Part shown: positions 10,487-20,675 of the stretch, piece after piece | Layout: every line of letters starts with the position of its first letter | How positions within the stretch are numbered: the first letter of the stretch is position 1 | Source of the DNA: Leptospira soteropolitanensis | GTDB lineage: Bacteria > Spirochaetota > Leptospiria > Leptospirales > Leptospiraceae | Direction of reading: 5' to 3' | Length of the DNA: 64,000 nucleotides | NCBI RefSeq assembly: GCF_026151655.1 | Contig: NZ_JAMQPN010000008.1 | Location: forward strand, 101,449-165,448 | The notes under the pieces: generated by a model | What the model saw: the letters and a program-made list of their open reading frames with translations, nothing else | Told to the model about the DNA's origin: nothing | Databases searched by the model: none | Made by a program: the position numbers and the translations under genes

Positions 10487-12556
10487 ATGGTTTCCAGTTT
10501 CAGATTATCAATTCTGCTTTGTTTTAGTTTGACCCCTCTTACCCTTTTTGCTCAAAACAAAGATACAAAAGAAGTGGAGATTCGAGCAGGGATTGATGCC
10601 CAATCAAAAAATTCTAATTTTGCAAAAAACCCAACTGGGTTTCAAAAAGAAATTGATTTAACACAAACAAACACCCGCTATATGAGCTTAGCAGACGTTC
10701 TCAACCGGGAAGCTGGAGTCCGAGTGAGGCAATATGGAGGACTTGGATCTTATTCAACATTATCCTTACGTGGAACCAATCCCAACCAATCTAAAATATA
10801 TTGGAATGGTGTTCCCATTAACAATTCAATGGGCGGCGAAATCAATTTAGCAGACCTTCCCTTTGATAATTTAGAAAAAATTGAAATCTATAAATCAGGA
10901 ACTCCAGCAGGTTTTTCTGGATCTGCGATTGGAGGATCTATTAATTTAATATCTAAATCAAAAATAGACAAACCAATCACAAGAATCAATTTGATGGGAG
11001 GGAGTTTTAAAACTGCAAAGGCAACTGTCACTCATATGGACCAATTTGCTAGTGGTTCTTATTTTGTGCAGGCACTCCAAGAAACATCCGACCAAAATTT
11101 TAGTTATCTCAATAACAAAGGCACTGTTTTATTTAATACTTACGATGATACGATTGACACTCGTCGAAATGCCCAATTCCGCAAAACTGGATTTACAGGG
11201 AATCTCTCTCTTGAATTTGGAAAAACAAAAATCAACCTACTGAATGATTACATTCACAGAAAACAAGGGTTACCTGGACCGGGAAACAGACAAACTGTTG
11301 CAGTAGAACGAGTATTCAGCAAACTTTCTTCTGCAATCACTACAGAAACGAATGAATTTCTGCTACAAAATCTAACATTAGAAACAAAAACCTATGGAAA
11401 CTTTTCAAAAGATGATTTTTTTGATCCTAAATCAGAGTTTAGTTTTGGAACCCCAAATGCGTATACCAAAACAAACCAATACGGTTTTCAACTCTCACCC
11501 ACTTTATATTTACTAGAATACAATCAGATTTTCCGAACGTCTTTCCAAACAGAGCAAGAATTTTTTACGCGATATGAAAAACGATACAACCATGAAACGG
11601 AAAGAAAAGAACCCAAGAAACGTCGCGACACTTTAAGTGCTACCTTCCAAGATGAAATCAGGCTTTTTTCCAACAGATTATTTTTAGTCCCTCAAGTTCG
11701 TTTTGAGCGGTATACGGATCGATTTGGTAAAGATGAAACAAGTGTCCGAAACCAACTTCTAGATCTACTAACAGATGTTTTTTATGTTAGACAAGCTTTT
11801 ACCAACCCAAGTTTCGGGATTAAAATCATTTGGATTAAAAAAGAAAATTTAGAATTTGGAACTTTGGGCAACATTAGCAAAGACTTTCGTATCCCCACCT
11901 TCTTAGAGTTATTTGGAGAAAGAGGCAGTATTGTAGGTAATACAAAACTAAGGCCAGAACAAAGTAGAAACGGAGATTTTGGGTTTTATCTTAACACGAA
12001 ACCATTCACAAATTGGAAATTCCAATCAGATATTTCCATTTTTCAAAAACGAATTTATGATATGATTTTGTTTTTACCGAATTCTCAATTTACTCTTAGG
12101 CCTGAAAATGTTGACCAAGCTCTCATTCGGGGTCTAGAAACAAGCCACAATATGATTTGGAACAAAGGAATCAAATTTAACTTTAATTATACATACCAAG
12201 ATGCAAAAAACTATTCTGAGTCACCGGCATTAAATGGAAAGTATCTACCTCTTCGATCAAAAAGCCAAGGTAGTGCCCTACTTGCACTTTTTAAAGAATT
12301 TGGAGAAATTGGATTGGAATACCAATACATTGGTGCTAATTTTCGAGATAGAACCAACGAATATTTAGGATATCTTCCAGCACGACAATTTTGGAATTTG
12401 TATCTTCAATACATTCCTTATAAAAACTTAGAAACAGGTAACGAATTAGTTTTGGGATTCGAGGTTCGCAATTTAACGGACAAACGCGTAGAGGATCTGG
12501 TGGGATACCCATTGCCTGGTCGCAGTTATTATTTTACAGGGAGTTACCGATTCTAA
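10487..12556 (+). CDS. TonB-dependent outer-membrane receptor (BtuB-like group)
   Basis: 689 aa from the ATG at 10487, which gives a clean signal peptide (SFRLSILLCFSLTPLTLFAQ). The in-frame ATG at 10403 would put 28 non-signal residues in front. The plug domain spans about residues 45-155 with LADVLNREAGVRVRQYG and SLRGTNPNQSKIYWNGVPIN. The remainder is a 22-strand-type barrel ending in the outer-membrane C-terminal phenylalanine (GSYRF). The plug resembles the BtuB/siderophore receptors. The ligand is not determined. A beta-propeller-like lipoprotein is encoded downstream beyond a tandem-repeat tract. Confidence 0.88.
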   Translation: MVSSFRLSILLCFSLTPLTLFAQNKDTKEVEIRAGIDAQSKNSNFAKNPTGFQKEIDLTQTNTRYMSLADVLNREAGVRVRQYGGLGSYSTLSLRGTNPNQSKIYWNGVPINNSMGGEINLADLPFDNLEKIEIYKSGTPAGFSGSAIGGSINLISKSKIDKPITRINLMGGSFKTAKATVTHMDQFASGSYFVQALQETSDQNFSYLNNKGTVLFNTYDDTIDTRRNAQFRKTGFTGNLSLEFGKTKINLLNDYIHRKQGLPGPGNRQTVAVERVFSKLSSAITTETNEFLLQNLTLETKTYGNFSKDDFFDPKSEFSFGTPNAYTKTNQYGFQLSPTLYLLEYNQIFRTSFQTEQEFFTRYEKRYNHETERKEPKKRRDTLSATFQDEIRLFSNRLFLVPQVRFERYTDRFGKDETSVRNQLLDLLTDVFYVRQAFTNPSFGIKIIWIKKENLEFGTLGNISKDFRIPTFLELFGERGSIVGNTKLRPEQSRNGDFGFYLNTKPFTNWKFQSDISIFQKRIYDMILFLPNSQFTLRPENVDQALIRGLETSHNMIWNKGIKFNFNYTYQDAKNYSESPALNGKYLPLRSKSQGSALLALFKEFGEIGLEYQYIGANFRDRTNEYLGYLPARQFWNLYLQYIPYKNLETGNELVLGFEVRNLTDKRVEDLVGYPLPGRSYYFTGSYRF

Positions 12557-12607
12557 TGTTGATCAAAATCCATCGCTTTCTGAAATTAAGGCTAAAATAT
12601 ACCACCT

Positions 12608-12960
12608 CGCGGGTGTTATACGAATTACGGTTACTCGCCAAACGATGTTGGATACGTAAACTTTCGTGGTTGTTATACGAATTACGGTTATTCACCAAAC
12701 GATGTTGGATACATAAACTTTCGAGGGTGTTATACGAATTACGGTTATTCACCAAACAATGTTGGATACATAAAATTTCGCGGGTGTTATACGAATTACA
12801 GTTACTCACCAAACGATGTTGGACACATAAAGTTTCGCGGGTGTTATACGAATTACAGTTACTCACCAAACGATGTTGGACACATAAAGTTTCGCGGTTG
12901 TTATACGAATTACGGTTACTCGCCAAACGATGTTGGATTTACAAATCTTCGCGGGTGTTA
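12608..12960 (+). repeat. 57-bp tandem repeat, six full copies plus a partial seventh
   Basis: Units start at 12608, 12665, 12722, 12779, 12836 and 12893, with a partial copy from 12950. Copies 4 and 5 are identical, so at least one duplication is recent. The period is 19 codons. In the frame beginning at 12608 each unit reads RGCYTNYGYSPNDVGYINF with small changes; this frame is open from 12596 to the TAA at 12959-12961 but has no ATG, GTG or TTG. The tract lies between a receptor gene and a lipoprotein gene, and the probable GTG start of the latter lies in the last partial unit. Confidence 0.97.
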
Positions 12961-14127
12961 AATGCAGTGCGAATATTTCCCATATTATTTCTTCATCTTC
13001 ATTGTTCGCAATTGGAAATTGAAAAACCAAACCTTTTTCAATTTTTGTTTTTGTCCGCTTCTCCAACTTCAGTAGGTGTTGTGACTTCTGATTTTGCCAG
13101 TGGAGGGAGGTTCAAAACGTTTGAACCAAACTCATTTACAACCTTTCCTGCTTCGATCCCAATTCATTCTGATGCAGTAGGACGATATTCCAATGATAGA
13201 GTGTTTATAGTCAATCGTTTGAATCGTGATAACATCCAAGTATTAAACCCACAATTTGGCTTTACAACTGAACAGGAATTTAGTGTAGGACAAGGGAAGA
13301 ACCCACAAGACATTTCCGTATGGAACGATAAATATTTTATCAGTTTATACAATTCAGATGAATTGGCTATTTATTCGAGATCCAATGCAACAAAAGTGGG
13401 TGGTGTTTCTTTCAGTTCCCTAAAGGAAACATTTTCTACATCTGGAGTTCCTGATAGCTCAGTGGAAGCATCCTATATGATTCAAGAAGGATCAAGTTTA
13501 TTTGTATTATTACAACGATTAGATAGAAACGATGCATCAGGTTATTTACCACCTAACTCAGATTCTTATTTAGTTGAAGTCGATATGGATTTGAATCAAA
13601 TTAGAACAGTTTATACCCTCCCTTTTAGAAACCCAAGTTCCAAAATCCAAAAACTAAATCTGTTTGGAGAACCTCACTTGGTTTTTTCTTGTGTAGGCCG
13701 AGTTGGTTTTATTTCACAAATTGATGCTGGAATCATAGCTTTTCGTTTAACCACTAGACAATTTCATCCGAACCGTTTATTTGCAGAAGAAACTGCTGGC
13801 GGCGATATCCTTGCTTTCCAAATTAAAAATGACGAATTAGGCTTTGCTGCTGTTCTGGATTCTAAGTTTACAAAGACGATCCAAGCCTTTCGTCCAAGAA
13901 CTGGCGAACGTCTTGGTACATTATTAGAAATCCCTGGAAATATTGGAATTAGTCTCTCCGGATTGTTACTTACCAATGAAGGTAAATTGTTGGTTGGCTC
14001 TACCGATTTTACAAGACCAGGAATTTATGTTTATGACTCCAATCTTGGAAATGTTCTTTTAAATCCTGTACCAAGTTCGGTGGAACTGACACCTTTCGAT
14101 ATCTTCCAGTTGCAAAATCTACAATAA
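12955..14127 (+). CDS. Putative surface lipoprotein with beta-propeller-like repeats
   Basis: About 390 aa. Start is uncertain: GTG at 12955 or GTG at 12967, both placing a short hydrophobic signal (RIFPILFLHLHC) before a cysteine that fits a spirochaetal lipobox. The open frame continues upstream through the tandem repeat to an ATG at 12556, but that part is unlikely to be translated because the repeat changes are all amino-acid altering in this frame. The body is beta-rich with segments such as NRDNIQVLNPQ, NSDELAIYSR and PGIYVYDSN, suggesting a propeller of the YncE/DUF5074 kind. It probably acts with the upstream receptor. Confidence 0.65.
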   Translation: MLNAVRIFPILFLHLHCSQLEIEKPNLFQFLFLSASPTSVGVVTSDFASGGRFKTFEPNSFTTFPASIPIHSDAVGRYSNDRVFIVNRLNRDNIQVLNPQFGFTTEQEFSVGQGKNPQDISVWNDKYFISLYNSDELAIYSRSNATKVGGVSFSSLKETFSTSGVPDSSVEASYMIQEGSSLFVLLQRLDRNDASGYLPPNSDSYLVEVDMDLNQIRTVYTLPFRNPSSKIQKLNLFGEPHLVFSCVGRVGFISQIDAGIIAFRLTTRQFHPNRLFAEETAGGDILAFQIKNDELGFAAVLDSKFTKTIQAFRPRTGERLGTLLEIPGNIGISLSGLLLTNEGKLLVGSTDFTRPGIYVYDSNLGNVLLNPVPSSVELTPFDIFQLQNLQ

Positions 14128-14162
14128 ATCCCAAAGTGGAAAAAGACAGGGGAATCTAATTT

Positions 14163-15815
14163 ATGTTAACTCTAAAGAAAAATTCAAAAGGCCCATTGAC
14201 CAAACAAGTTTTACTCATCATTTTAGATGGAGTTGGGTTTACGGAAAAAGGTTATGAAAATGGGAATGCCGTTGCCAAAGCCAAGATGCCTGTCTTAAAA
14301 GGACTTTGGAAAACGGAACCAACTGTATTATTAAAAGCACACGGAACAGCAGTAGGTATGCCAAGTGACGATGATATGGGCAACTCAGAAGTTGGTCACA
14401 ATGTTTTAGGATCTGGACGGATTTTTGATCAAGGAGCTAAATTAGTTTCTCAATCAATCGAAAATGGAAGTTTGTTTGCAGGCCCTATTTGGAAAAAATG
14501 TATATCCAATTGTAAATCTAATCACTCCACCTTTCATTTCCTGGGGTTGTTCTCAGATGGGAACGTCCACAGTCATATCGATCACTTAAAAGCCCTAATA
14601 GACAACGCGATCAAGGAAGACGTAAAAAAAATTCGATTACACATTCTTCTTGATGGTAGAGATGTTCCCGAAAAATCAGCGTTAGACTATCTTATCCCGT
14701 TTGAAGAATATCTAGATACATATCGTAAAAATGGAATCGATATCCAAATCGCATCTGGTGGTGGACGTATGGAACTTACGATGGACCGTTACGATGCTGA
14801 TTGGTCAATGGTGGAAAGAGGTTGGAATCATCATGTCGAAGGAGAAGGTCGAACTTTTCCTTCTGCCAAGGATGCAATTGATACTTTCCGAAAAGAAAAC
14901 CCTGCTGTTATTGATCAGTATTTGCCTGGATTTGTGATTAGTGATACAAACGGCAAACCAGTTGGCAAAGTGGAAGACAATGACTCTGTCGTATTTTTCA
15001 ACTTTCGTGGTGACCGAGCGATTGAAATCTCTAGAGCGTTTACAGAAGAAACACTAACCACCTTTAATAGAAAACGATTTCCAAAAATTGAATTTGCTGG
15101 GATGATGCAATACGACGGAGACCTCTTTATCCCCAAACAATACTTAGTTGCTCCTCCTGCAATCGATAGAACTATGGGCGAGTATTTTGCAAATGAAGGA
15201 GTGGCTCAGTATGCTCTTTCTGAAACACAAAAGTATGGACATGTAACATTTTTTTGGAATGGAAATAGGTCTGGATATTTTAATCAAACATTGGAAACTT
15301 ACGAAGAAGTAAAATCCGACATTATCCCATTTGACCAAAAACCAGAAATGAAAGCAAAAGAAATCACTGACAATTTGGTTCTGGCTTTAACTTCTCACAA
15401 ATTCCCATTTTTAAGAGTTAACTATGCTAACGGAGATATGGTGGGCCATACTGGTAATATGGATGCAACCGTTCGTGGTCTGGAATATTTAGATGTATGT
15501 TTAGAGCGAGTTAAAAAAATCTGCGATGAAACAGGAACTGTCCTATGTATTACCGCAGATCATGGAAATGCAGACGAAATGTATCAGCTAAATAAAAAAG
15601 GTACGGCAGAAACTACGAAAGTTGGAAAGCCAGTTCCAAAAACAAGTCACACACTCAATCCAGTGCAATTCGTTCTTTATGATCCGAAAGGAAAAATTAA
15701 ACTCAATCAAAACTTAAATGAAAAAGGTTTAGCCAACGTAGCAGCTACCATGATGGATCTTTTAGGCTTTGAAGCACCGGAAGGATACCATCCAAGTCTA
15801 ATACAAAGAGATTAA
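14163..15815 (+). CDS. gpmI: 2,3-bisphosphoglycerate-independent phosphoglycerate mutase
   Basis: 550 aa alkaline-phosphatase-fold enzyme interconverting 3- and 2-phosphoglycerate in glycolysis. The N-terminal metal motif LLIILDGVG, the catalytic serine segment [11 protein letters not shown], the LLDGRD and GRDV motifs, the [16 protein letters not shown] block, and the C-terminal metal ligands [10 protein letters not shown] are all present. Length is the usual one. A Shine-Dalgarno sequence (AGGGGAAT) lies before the ATG. Confidence 0.96.
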   Translation: MLTLKKNSKGPLTKQVLLIILDGVGFTEKGYENGNAVAKAKMPVLKGLWKTEPTVLLKAHGTAVGMPSDDDMGNSEVGHNVLGSGRIFDQGAKLVSQSIENGSLFAGPIWKKCISNCKSNHSTFHFLGLFSDGNVHSHIDHLKALIDNAIKEDVKKIRLHILLDGRDVPEKSALDYLIPFEEYLDTYRKNGIDIQIASGGGRMELTMDRYDADWSMVERGWNHHVEGEGRTFPSAKDAIDTFRKENPAVIDQYLPGFVISDTNGKPVGKVEDNDSVVFFNFRGDRAIEISRAFTEETLTTFNRKRFPKIEFAGMMQYDGDLFIPKQYLVAPPAIDRTMGEYFANEGVAQYALSETQKYGHVTFFWNGNRSGYFNQTLETYEEVKSDIIPFDQKPEMKAKEITDNLVLALTSHKFPFLRVNYANGDMVGHTGNMDATVRGLEYLDVCLERVKKICDETGTVLCITADHGNADEMYQLNKKGTAETTKVGKPVPKTSHTLNPVQFVLYDPKGKIKLNQNLNEKGLANVAATMMDLLGFEAPEGYHPSLIQRD

Positions 15816-15829
15816 GTTTCTAACGTAAC

Positions 15830-17878
15830 ATGCAATTTCGGATTATTATTGGGTTTCTATTCAGTTTATTTTTGATTCACTGTGCAGAGCCCGAAATCGG
15901 TTCCTTCTCAGAAGAAACTAAAGAAAAAATCAGAAAGAAAATCAAACAAGAAGGTTTCCAGGGGGTTGTTCTCATTTCCCAAGATGAAAACATCCTCTTT
16001 CGAGAATCCATTTATCCTGGTAAAAAAAGAAAAAGTGCACAACTTTATAAAAAACATAATTTCCCGTTAGGTGAATCAACAAAAACTTTTACGGCATATG
16101 CAATTCATATATTGGAAGAAGAGAAAAAAATTTCTTTAACAGATCCAGTTTCAAAACATTTAAAGTGGTTTCCTCATTCCAAAGTAACTATAGGCCATCT
16201 ATTACGTCACACTTCAGGCCTACCTAAAATTATAGAGTTCTTACCATATTTTGACTTAGAAAAAGGCAATTTAAAACGGGATGATGTAAAAAACTATTTT
16301 TTGAATTCCAAACTAAAACCTGCATTTCCTCCTGGTGAGTATTGGAAGTATAGTCGACTCGATTATCTCTTATTATCCTACATAATAGAAAAAACATCAG
16401 GAGCGTCCTATTCACAATTTCTAAAAGAAAGAATTTTTACTCCGCTTGGATTACAAAACACCAATGTAGATTCTAATGATGTACTAATTGGCAATAGCGG
16501 AATTTACTCGACTCCAGAGGATCTTGTGATTTTTAATCGGGAACTTAAAAAACCGAAACTAATCTCAAAACAATTTAGAGATACAATGCTCAAAAAAACA
16601 GTTTTATCTGACTCCATCTCAGAAGACCCCATTGCATTTGGAGAAGGAGTATTTGTTGGTGATTATTTTTACTGGACTTATGGTAAAGTAAAAGGTATAT
16701 CGAATTTTGTATATCATGACTTAAAAAGTAGAATTTTCATAACAATCGTTAGTCCCTATGGCAAAAGTAAGGGAGATTTATCTTCAGTAAAATCAGCTCT
16801 GACTGAAATCATTTTTGAAGCTAAAAAATTAAATCTTAAAAAGAAAACCAATCTTCCAAACGAAATCTATATAGAAGATCTAATGAAGGAAGAAAAAGTT
16901 CCCTCTTTAGGTATTGCAGTTTTTAAGAACTATACCTTAAGTTGGAAAAAAATGTATGGAACAAAATCTCAACATACATTATTTCGTGCAGGATCTCTTT
17001 CGAAAACTATGACTGCAACCGCAACACTTCGATTAGTTGAATCAAATCAATTAGATTTATATTCCAATTGGATAGGAAAACTAAAACAATTCAAAGTCTC
17101 TGTACCTAAAGGAAAAAAAAGATCTATTGTAAATCTTGATCTATTGCTTTCACACACCAGCGGACTTACAGAAAAAGGAAACTGGGATGATCCAATCAAC
17201 TCAGGAAAAAAACATTTGCGTGAATTAAAAGATATAAATACAACCAAAGGAAATGGGTTAAAGTTATATTACAAACCAGGAACTAAGTCGAGATATTCAG
17301 GAGGAGGATATAGCATTGTACAAGAAATACTCACCGAAAGAACAGGAAAATCATTTCAAAACCTAATGTCTGAAATTGTGTTCCAACCCCTACACATGAA
17401 TCGTAGTACATTCCGTCAAAACCTAACAACTAATGATGACCGCTGTGATGGGTATGACGAACAAGGAAATCTATTACCGCAAAAAACCTTTGTTACACCA
17501 GAACTTTCCTCCGGAGGACTTTGGACAACACCTGAAGAAGTTGGCCTCCTGTTTGCGGAAGTGGCAAAAGCAAAACAAGGCAAATCGGACTTTCTTACAA
17601 AAGAATCGGCAGAATATTTACTTTCTCCTAAAATGAGTGCAGCCAATCTTACAGTTCACGCGCTCGTGGCCCACGGATTTTTCTTAAACCGTACCGGAAA
17701 GACAGAATATTTTTTTCACGGTGGTCACACAAAGGGACATAAGTCACTTGCTCTATTTAACGCTGAAAAAGGTTATGGTGTGGTCATTATGACCAATTCG
17801 GAAAATGGTTCCAAACTGATTTGGCGGATTCTTAGATCCATCTCGGTTGAAGAAAAATGGGACAAGTTTGTGAATTAA
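15830..17878 (+). CDS. Lipoprotein with two tandem class-C beta-lactamase/serine hydrolase domains, the first degenerate
   Basis: 682 aa. The signal peptide ends in LFLIHC, a lipobox. Domain 1 (about residues 35-330) keeps the fold (LLRHTSGLP, PPGEYWKYS) but the SxxK motif reads ESTK, so glutamate replaces the nucleophilic serine, and the YxN motif reads YSR. Domain 2 (about 345-675) has an intact SLSK in AGSLSKTMT, the YSGGGY form of the tyrosine motif, and HGGHTKGH as the third motif. Domain 2 is therefore a plausible esterase, peptidase or penicillin-binding-type hydrolase, and domain 1 a pseudoenzyme. The natural substrate is unknown. It follows gpmI by 14 bp. Confidence 0.85.
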   Translation: MQFRIIIGFLFSLFLIHCAEPEIGSFSEETKEKIRKKIKQEGFQGVVLISQDENILFRESIYPGKKRKSAQLYKKHNFPLGESTKTFTAYAIHILEEEKKISLTDPVSKHLKWFPHSKVTIGHLLRHTSGLPKIIEFLPYFDLEKGNLKRDDVKNYFLNSKLKPAFPPGEYWKYSRLDYLLLSYIIEKTSGASYSQFLKERIFTPLGLQNTNVDSNDVLIGNSGIYSTPEDLVIFNRELKKPKLISKQFRDTMLKKTVLSDSISEDPIAFGEGVFVGDYFYWTYGKVKGISNFVYHDLKSRIFITIVSPYGKSKGDLSSVKSALTEIIFEAKKLNLKKKTNLPNEIYIEDLMKEEKVPSLGIAVFKNYTLSWKKMYGTKSQHTLFRAGSLSKTMTATATLRLVESNQLDLYSNWIGKLKQFKVSVPKGKKRSIVNLDLLLSHTSGLTEKGNWDDPINSGKKHLRELKDINTTKGNGLKLYYKPGTKSRYSGGGYSIVQEILTERTGKSFQNLMSEIVFQPLHMNRSTFRQNLTTNDDRCDGYDEQGNLLPQKTFVTPELSSGGLWTTPEEVGLLFAEVAKAKQGKSDFLTKESAEYLLSPKMSAANLTVHALVAHGFFLNRTGKTEYFFHGGHTKGHKSLALFNAEKGYGVVIMTNSENGSKLIWRILRSISVEEKWDKFVN

Positions 17879-17922
17879 TCTATTGACCAATTTCCAAAAT
17901 TAGCTATTCTCAAATCGGTTCA

Positions 17923-18258
17923 ATGGAATATACAGAATCTAAATCTAACGGCATTGTTGTTCTGAAATTATTTGGCAACTTAGATATGTTAAATGCCGGT
18001 ATTCTGAAAGAACGTATCAAAGAATCTGCGTCGCAAGAGGAACACCGTTTTATCTTCGATTTGGAAGGTGTGAGTTTCATAGATTCTTCTGGGTTTGGCC
18101 TCATCATGTCCCTCAACGATAAACTATCAGAGTTAGGTGGGGGTTTAAGAATTGTTAACGTATCCAAGACTATCAGGCAAATATTCCGAATTTCGAAAAT
18201 TTCTTCCGTAATTCAAATCTTTGAAAGCACGGAAGAGGCGATTAATTCCTTCAAATAA
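17923..18258 (+). CDS. STAS-domain anti-sigma factor antagonist-like protein
   Basis: 111 aa, one STAS domain. The phosphorylatable serine motif reads FIDSSGFG, with S55 in the usual position. Such proteins are switched by a kinase and by PP2C/SpoIIE phosphatases. The neighbouring convergent gene, ending 1 bp away, encodes a SpoIIE-type phosphatase, so the two probably form a partner-switching module. No kinase gene is adjacent. Confidence 0.9.
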   Translation: MEYTESKSNGIVVLKLFGNLDMLNAGILKERIKESASQEEHRFIFDLEGVSFIDSSGFGLIMSLNDKLSELGGGLRIVNVSKTIRQIFRISKISSVIQIFESTEEAINSFK

Positions 18259-18259
18259 A

Positions 18260-20656
18260 CTATGTTACTGAAGTAGTTACCATTTTTTTCCAAAAGTTTT
18301 TTAACTTTTGTACCTTTGGGTTTTCTTGGGCAATTTCCTGTAGGTTCAGAAGCACTTCCTTCGAACGTTCTATATCTCGCCTATGCATTAGAATTTCAGC
18401 AAGTAACAATAGATTATTAAAGTTTTTTGGATCTCTAAATCGAAGTCTTTCCGCAAAGTCTGTTGCTAAAACAAAATCTCTTCTTTGTTTATGCGCATAC
18501 GCTATATAAAACAAAAAGTCTGTATCTCCCGGATTTAATTGTAAATATCGATTTGCTAGTTCAATTGCCTTTTCATAATCCTTGGATTTCATATACAACT
18601 TGGATAATTCTCTTAGACAATATAGATCATCTGGCTCGGAGTCTAAAGCTAATTCTAAAGCAAATATGGCGTTATTCCATTCCCCATCTCGGTAAGACTG
18701 AATCCCCTCGCCCAACATTTGATAATAAACTTTTGGCTTTGTTGTTTCTTTTGCTGCATACGCTACTTCTTCTAAAAATGCAATTCGCATCATACTTAAA
18801 TCATCTGTAAGATCTCCAAATTGTAACATTACTTTACAAATTTGATTTAAGTCACCTGCGCCTTCAGCTACATGCCTTAAAAAAATAGTTTCGTCATCAT
18901 TAATCACACGGTTTCCACCTGATTGACCAACAAATAAATCATCACGTCCATCAGAACCTAATATCAACACGTCACCGGGCCGCAAAGGGTAAATTTGAAT
19001 GACCACTTCGTCTCCACTCATTTCAGTGAAACCAATTTTTCGTAAAGAATGTTCGTTTTCAAGAAAACTCGCGTTCCCATCCCGATAGAGAACTATCCAA
19101 GGATGTTCCGCGTTTATATAATACAAAGTTCCTGTTTCCTCATCAACTAACCCAAGTATAGCGGATAATAACATATGCCCATCAAAACTAATGAAAACGT
19201 TATGTACTTCTTGAAAACACTCCTTCAACCATCTTTCAGGATGTCTATCTTGCATATAACGTAACTTTTGTGTTCTTGTGATAATGGATTTAAAAACAGT
19301 TCCCATCACAAGAGCTCCACCTGCGCCTTGGATGGATTTACCCATTGCGTCGGCGTTTAAAAAGACCGTATATTTTTTCCCCATCAAATAAATAGAATCT
19401 GAAACAGAAAGATCACCTCCAATTTCAGATTGTTTATTTCTGAATTTGAATTGTTTCATTTGTCGTTCAAATATTGTGACGGAAACAGTTTCTGATTTAG
19501 AAAAAGAACCGCGCAAAGGTTTGATCAAAAGTGAAGTTAAAAAGTAATCTCCATCTTGTTTTTCTTGGAGTTTTTGCATTTCAGATAATGTTTCATTTAG
19601 TTCCCTAGTTCTTTGGTTTACCATTTCCTCTAAATGATTTTGGTGTTCCGACAACTCCTCTTTCATCTCAACAAAAACTCTTCCCATCTGACCAATTTCA
19701 TCACTTCTATGAGTTGGCAATGTTTCTGGTTTCCACTGATCCAAATCTACCATCGCAGTTGTCAGGAGTTTAATTGCCTCAACCATATCTCTAGAAAACA
19801 AAAAGGATATCAGGAAAATAACACCGCATAATACTAATGAGGCGATCACAAAAAAAGACCAAATTCTCCATGTTTTTGATTCTACTTCATTCTCATCAAT
19901 CATCACATGAAAGACCAACTTTTTCACAGATTGTGAATTGCCTGCATAAGGAATTTTTACTAGATAATATGGTTTATTTTGAAAATGGAATCGTTGTTCC
20001 TCCATCAACAAACCTGGATTCTCATTCATCACTAAACGAATGGTATCTGAACCGATAGTTTTCACTTTTCCTTCTTGAAAAATTGCTAAATGAATACGAT
20101 TGTCTTTCGAGATTGTTTTTGTAAAATTATCATCTACAACTTGGCCAATGAGAATTGTGCCGCGACCAAATAGTGGCGCTGCTAACCTGAATCCAAGTCC
20201 ACTATGTCCATCTTCCAGAGCAGCAGTAGACTGCCCATTCAATGCGTTTTTAATGATCGGTTGGTTTTTTTTATCATCACCAAAGTCTTTGGGACGATGG
20301 ACACGAAATAAAACTTTACCTTGGTTATCACCAATTTCAAAAATTGAAAGACCATATCTTTTTAGAATTTGTTGTAAATACGGGAGTTCTTTCGAAAGCA
20401 CAGATCGATCGTTAAGACCTCTTTCCAAAATTCCTCTAGTTTGCGCGTTGAAAGTAATTTCCTCTAATAATAACCTGAGTTTTTCTTCTTTAAATTCCAA
20501 TTCTCGTTGAAAATTACGGGAGAGATCCTCTGCCCGCTGCGTTTGCGGTATATTTTTTACCGATTGCAAAAGGTAGGCGAAACTAGTAGTGAGAGCAATC
20601 ACAAGAAGAATTTGACTCACACTCAATATTAATAAAAATTTGTAACGGATGCTCAT
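18260..20656 (-). CDS. Membrane SpoIIE/PP2C-type serine phosphatase with HAMP and TPR domains
   Basis: 798 aa. Transmembrane helices at about 8-30 and 265-290 flank an extracytoplasmic sensor domain. HAMP and a coiled coil follow, then the SpoIIE phosphatase core with metal-binding motifs EIGGDL, NADAMGKS and GSDGRDD and the terminal DDLSMMR. The C-terminal 140 residues carry TPR repeats (ELSKLYMKSKDYEKAIELANRYLQLNPGD). It shares this phosphatase-TPR arrangement with the gene at 56947-59508. Likely role: dephosphorylating a STAS antagonist in response to an envelope signal. Confidence 0.9.
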   Translation of the reverse strand: MSIRYKFLLILSVSQILLVIALTTSFAYLLQSVKNIPQTQRAEDLSRNFQRELEFKEEKLRLLLEEITFNAQTRGILERGLNDRSVLSKELPYLQQILKRYGLSIFEIGDNQGKVLFRVHRPKDFGDDKKNQPIIKNALNGQSTAALEDGHSGLGFRLAAPLFGRGTILIGQVVDDNFTKTISKDNRIHLAIFQEGKVKTIGSDTIRLVMNENPGLLMEEQRFHFQNKPYYLVKIPYAGNSQSVKKLVFHVMIDENEVESKTWRIWSFFVIASLVLCGVIFLISFLFSRDMVEAIKLLTTAMVDLDQWKPETLPTHRSDEIGQMGRVFVEMKEELSEHQNHLEEMVNQRTRELNETLSEMQKLQEKQDGDYFLTSLLIKPLRGSFSKSETVSVTIFERQMKQFKFRNKQSEIGGDLSVSDSIYLMGKKYTVFLNADAMGKSIQGAGGALVMGTVFKSIITRTQKLRYMQDRHPERWLKECFQEVHNVFISFDGHMLLSAILGLVDEETGTLYYINAEHPWIVLYRDGNASFLENEHSLRKIGFTEMSGDEVVIQIYPLRPGDVLILGSDGRDDLFVGQSGGNRVINDDETIFLRHVAEGAGDLNQICKVMLQFGDLTDDLSMMRIAFLEEVAYAAKETTKPKVYYQMLGEGIQSYRDGEWNNAIFALELALDSEPDDLYCLRELSKLYMKSKDYEKAIELANRYLQLNPGDTDFLFYIAYAHKQRRDFVLATDFAERLRFRDPKNFNNLLLLAEILMHRRDIERSKEVLLNLQEIAQENPKVQKLKNFWKKMVTTSVT

Positions 20657-20675
20657 AGAAAACTACGTGAATCTT

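Noticed and set aside
12534..12926. Minus-strand open frame across the tandem repeat
   Set aside because: It is open only because the repeat period is a multiple of three; it runs into the 3' end of the receptor gene and has no ribosome site.
12556..12954. The lipoprotein reading frame extended upstream through the tandem repeat to an ATG at 12556
   Set aside because: In that frame all repeat differences change amino acids and the product is Arg/Leu/Trp-rich without a signal peptide; the hydrophobic lipoprotein signal lies after 12955.
12608..12960. CRISPR array
   Set aside because: The units are contiguous 57-bp repeats with no unique spacers and no cas genes nearby.
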